Below, one piece after another: positions 6,754 to 8,688 of a stretch of DNA of 8,688 nt. The DNA is from an uncultured Bordetella sp. GTDB lineage: Bacteria > Pseudomonadota > Gammaproteobacteria > Burkholderiales > Burkholderiaceae_B. A program made the translations under genes and the position numbers. Where the stretch lies: contig CALGFL010000218.1 in the NCBI GenBank assembly GCA_937881145.1, positions 1 through 8,688 of the forward strand, written 5' to 3'. The notes below the pieces were generated by a model. That model was not told the DNA's origin. It saw only the letters and a program-made list of their open reading frames with translations, and searched no databases. Every line of letters begins with the position of its first letter. Positions within the stretch are counted from its first letter, which is position 1.

Positions 6754-7031
6754 ATGAAATGCACTCACCCTTTGGCTCGGCCATTGGCCATAACCGCGCT
6801 GGCGGCAGTCCTGCTCCTAGGGGTCGCCATGTTGACCAGGCCGGCCGCCGCGGCCGGCACTCACTCGACGACCTGCGGTCTTACGGCCAACTGATCGATG
6901 CCCATGCAGACGGCGTCAAGAAACTCGAATCGCCCTTCGAAGCGCTTTACGAGAGCATGTCCAGCACACAGAAACACAATGCCGATCCGATTTTCCGCAA
7001 CGAAAGGCACGCTGCTCACAAGAAGGGCTGA
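6754..7031 (+). pseudogene. Frameshifted small periplasmic protein, Spy/CpxP (LTXXQ)-like remnant
   Basis: Two halves of what looks like one exported protein lie in different frames. From ATG 6754, with GGAG at 6743-6746, there is a clear signal peptide (MKCTHPLARPLAITALAAV, then LLLGVAMLTRPAAAAG), but this frame stops at 6894. The frame ending at TGA 7029-7031 encodes HSLDDLRSYGQLIDAHADGV, then KKLESPFEALYESMSSTQK and HNADPIFRNERHAAHKKG. That part resembles the C-terminal helices of Spy/CpxP-like (LTXXQ) periplasmic chaperones. The switch needed is one base back or two forward, near the GC-rich palindrome at 6840-6858. Joined, the product would be only about 92 residues, well below the usual 150 or so, so the LTXXQ core may also be deleted. 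Alternatives are a sequencing error in the palindrome, or a real signal-peptide-only frame followed by unrelated sequence. The family call is tentative. Confidence 0.5.
6840..6858. repeat. GC-only inverted repeat at the frameshift point
   Basis: GCCGGCC (6840-6846) and GGCCGGC (6852-6858) form a perfect 7-base stem around GCCGC. It lies exactly where the two frames of the Spy-like remnant would need to join. Such structures favour small deletions and also sequencing or assembly errors. Confidence 0.55.
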
Positions 7032-7045
7032 TCGCGGCCGGGCTC

Positions 7046-7060
7046 GCCGCTGCAAGCGGC
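7046..7060 (+). other. Hairpin after the Spy-like remnant
   Basis: GCCGCT (7046-7051) and AGCGGC (7055-7060) form a perfect stem with the 3-base loop GCA, 14 bases after the TGA. The next bases (AGGGACTCACC) are not T-rich, so intrinsic termination is doubtful. The rest of 7032-7211 holds no gene that I can support; it contains the dyad at 7138-7153 and the ribosome binding site for the SYLF gene. Confidence 0.4.
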
Positions 7061-7137
7061 AGGGACTCACCGGGGAAGACAACAACCTGCCTAAAGGAAC
7101 GAACCCCGGCATCCATCTCTTCCTGTCGCTTTAGCTT

Positions 7138-7153
7138 TGTACGCTTTCGTACC
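7138..7153. promoter_or_regulatory. Putative operator, dyad TGTACG-N4-CGTACC, copy 2 (upstream of SYLF-tkt)
   Basis: TGTACGCTTTCGTACC matches the copy at 3726-3741 at all 12 fixed bases; only the spacer (CTTT against TTGC) differs. It lies 58 bases before the GTG start of the SYLF lipoprotein, within the usual promoter-operator distance. It suggests that tal and the SYLF-tkt unit answer to the same regulator. Confidence 0.45.
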
Positions 7154-7200
7154 GCTCCGGCGCTCGCAGTCGCGTAAGTTCGGAGAACTCACATCCAATC

Positions 7201-7214
7201 AGGAGAACATCGTG
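7201..7214 (+). promoter_or_regulatory. Ribosome binding site and GTG start of the SYLF lipoprotein
   Basis: AGGAG (7201-7205) sits six bases before GTG (7212-7214). This sets the start there rather than at the in-frame ATG 7137, which lies before and overlaps the operator candidate. That longer start would also put 25 polar, Arg-rich residues before the signal peptide. Confidence 0.75.
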
Positions 7215-7805
7215 CTAAGACGAAAATTCATACTGGGCACGCCCGGGTCGATTCTTGCGCTCGGTTTCGCAGTCACGGGCTGCACCATGACCGGCATGTC
7301 CGACGTCAAGACTCAGGGAGGACAGACCGACAAGCGCCACACGATCGACGCCGGCGTGGACTCCACCCTGACGCGACTTTACGCTGCCGCGCAAGGTTCG
7401 CGCCAGCTTGTCGAGAAAGCCCGCGGTGTTCTGGTGTTTCCTTCGGTCATCGATGCGGGTTTTGTGGTCGGCGGTCAATACGGCGAAGGCGCGCTGCGCA
7501 TTCACGGCCACACGAACGGGTACTACAGCACCGTTACCGGTTCGGTGGGATGGCAGGCTGGCGCGCAGTCGCGCGCGATCATCTTTCTTTTCATGACCGA
7601 TGAATCGCTCAGCAAGTTCCGCAATTCCGACGGCTGGTCCGCCGGCGGCGATGCGTCAGTGGCGGTGCTGAAAATCGGCGCGAATGGCGCTATCGACACC
7701 AGCACGGCGACCGGAAATGTCGATGCCTTCGTACTGTCCAACGGCGGCCTGATGGCGGGAGTCTCGCTTCAGGGCACCAAGGTCACCCGGCTCAAATCGC
7801 TGTAG
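7212..7805 (+). CDS. SYLF-domain (DUF500/Ysc84-like) lipoprotein
   Basis: Predicted lipoprotein of 197 residues, read from a GTG start. The signal peptide ([12 protein letters not shown], then [12 protein letters not shown]) ends in the lipobox VTGC, with C24 as the lipidated residue. The rest is a SYLF domain (about 45-195) with the typical order: [83 protein letters not shown] and [21 protein letters not shown]. In eukaryotes this domain binds phosphoinositide lipids and actin. In bacteria it is found in exported lipoproteins of unknown function, probably acting at the inner face of the outer membrane or in the periplasm. Transketolase starts 8 bases after its stop, so the two are likely one operon. 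A dyad operator candidate sits upstream. Family call is firm; role is unknown. Confidence 0.9.
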   Translation: MLRRKFILGTPGSILALGFAVTGCTMTGMSDVKTQGGQTDKRHTIDAGVDSTLTRLYAAAQGSRQLVEKARGVLVFPSVIDAGFVVGGQYGEGALRIHGHTNGYYSTVTGSVGWQAGAQSRAIIFLFMTDESLSKFRNSDGWSAGGDASVAVLKIGANGAIDTSTATGNVDAFVLSNGGLMAGVSLQGTKVTRLKSL

Positions 7806-7813
7806 CCGGCCTG

Positions 7814-8688
7814 ATGGATACCCAGACCCTGGACGCACTGTGCGTCGATACGCTGCGTTTTCTTTCCATCGACGCGGTGCAGCACGCCGATAGCGGGCAT
7901 CCCGGGTTGCCGCTGGGCGCCGCGCCCATGGCTTACGCGCTATGGTCGCGCTTTCTCCGGCACAACCCGGCCAATCCCGCCTGGTTCGACCGCGACCGCT
8001 TCGTACTATCGGCCGGGCACGGCTCCATGCTGCTGTACAGCCTGCTGCATCTGACAGGCTATGACCTGCCGCTCGACGAGATAAAACGCTTCCGGCAGTG
8101 GGGCAGTCTCACGCCGGGCCACCCCGAACGCGGCCTGACGCCCGGCGTGGAAACGACGACCGGTCCGCTTGGCCAGGGATTTGCCAACGGCGTCGGCATG
8201 GCCATAGCCCAGGCCAATCTTGCCGCGCGCTACAACCGCCCGGGCTACGACATCGTCGGCCACTACACCTATGGCATTGTCAGCGATGGCGACCTGATGG
8301 AAGGCGTTGCGTCGGAGGCGGCTTCCCTGGCTGGCCACCTTCAGTTGGGCAAGCTGGTCTACCTGTACGACGATAACCAGGTCACGCTTTCCGCGGGTAC
8401 GTGCATCGCATTTACCGAAGACCGTGCCCAGCGTTTCAAGGCTTACGGCTGGCATACCCAATGTATCGAAGACGGCAACGATCTGGCGGCCATCGGGCAG
8501 GCGCTGGCCCATGCCCGCGCCGAAACGCAACGCCCATCCCTGATCCTGGTGCGCACGCACCTGGGTTACGGATCACCCAGCAAGCAGGACACCTACAAGG
8601 CGCACGGTTCGCCGCTCGGCGCGGAGGAAGTGCGCCTGACCAAGCAGAACCTCGGTTGGCCGGCCGCGCCGGCTTTCCACATTCCCGC
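7814..8688 (+). CDS. tkt: Transketolase, N-terminal 291 residues (3' end beyond window)
   Basis: Thiamine-diphosphate enzyme of the pentose phosphate pathway. It transfers two-carbon units between sugar phosphates and works with transaldolase. The visible part covers most of the diphosphate-binding domain; the family is about 660-670 residues. Motifs are the catalytic-loop SGHPGLPLG (27-35), LSAGHGSML (65-73), TPGHPE (100-105), GPLGQG (117-122) and the cofactor motif SDGDLMEG (157-164), followed 24 residues on by YDDN (185-188). D158 and N188 would bind the metal, and H29, H69 and H103 line the active site. The cofactor motif is SDG rather than the GDG of E. coli TktA, a variant also found in actinobacterial enzymes. 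ATG 7814 has no good Shine-Dalgarno and lies 8 bases after the SYLF stop, so translation is probably coupled. It may be a second, accessory transketolase. Confidence 0.93.
   Translation, partial: MDTQTLDALCVDTLRFLSIDAVQHADSGHPGLPLGAAPMAYALWSRFLRHNPANPAWFDRDRFVLSAGHGSMLLYSLLHLTGYDLPLDEIKRFRQWGSLTPGHPERGLTPGVETTTGPLGQGFANGVGMAIAQANLAARYNRPGYDIVGHYTYGIVSDGDLMEGVASEAASLAGHLQLGKLVYLYDDNQVTLSAGTCIAFTEDRAQRFKAYGWHTQCIEDGNDLAAIGQALAHARAETQRPSLILVRTHLGYGSPSKQDTYKAHGSPLGAEEVRLTKQNLGWPAAPAFHIP

Noticed and set aside
5883..6764. A 293-codon minus-strand open frame
   Set aside because: It is antisense to the transporter. The His/Arg/Gly-rich composition is a mirror of hydrophobic codons, with no recognisable family.
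6840..6860. Programmed ribosomal frameshift in the Spy-like gene
   Set aside because: No slippery heptamer is visible at the junction, and the joined product would be unusually short. Mutation or sequencing error is simpler.
7137..7211. Longer ATG start for the SYLF protein at 7137
   Set aside because: It would precede and overlap the palindromic site and place 25 Arg-rich residues before the signal peptide. The GTG at 7212 has a strong ribosome binding site at the right distance.
8006..8560. A 184-codon minus-strand open frame
   Set aside because: It is antisense to well-conserved transketolase sequence and has no supporting feature.

Overview
The window looks like a chromosomal segment of a GC-rich proteobacterium. 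Gene families and codon use fit a betaproteobacterium of the Burkholderiales best (inference; no rRNA or marker gene is present). I see no tRNA, rRNA, insertion sequence, CRISPR array or phage gene. Genes are densely packed and follow one codon style.

The left third (1-3648) is on the minus strand. A slipin-type SPFH membrane protein (2770-3648) is followed, with a TGATG stop/start overlap, by the N-terminal 923 residues of a very large cyclic beta-1,2-glucan synthase (NdvB/ChvB/Cgs family), which runs off the left edge. A 180-base divergent control region (3649-3828) separates this pair from the plus-strand genes.

The right two thirds are on the plus strand. In order they are: transaldolase (3829-4902), closed by a nested Rho-independent terminator; a small lipoprotein made almost entirely of collagen-like Gly-X-Y triplets (5034-5297); an Nramp-fold transporter whose metal-site motifs differ from classical MntH (5322-6611); a broken gene for a small Spy/CpxP-like periplasmic protein (6754-7031); a SYLF-domain lipoprotein with a GTG start (7212-7805); and, 8 bases later, the N-terminal 291 residues of a transketolase that runs off the right edge.

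The cluster mixes two non-oxidative pentose-phosphate enzymes (tal, tkt) with envelope and periplasm functions: glucan synthesis, a slipin, two lipoproteins, an Nramp-like transporter and a Spy-like remnant. The most notable unexplained signal is a palindrome, TGTACG-N4-CGTACC. It occurs exactly upstream of transaldolase and of the SYLF lipoprotein, and in degenerate form upstream of the collagen-like lipoprotein. It may be an operator that ties these transcription units into one regulon, perhaps for envelope or osmotic stress. That reading is inference.
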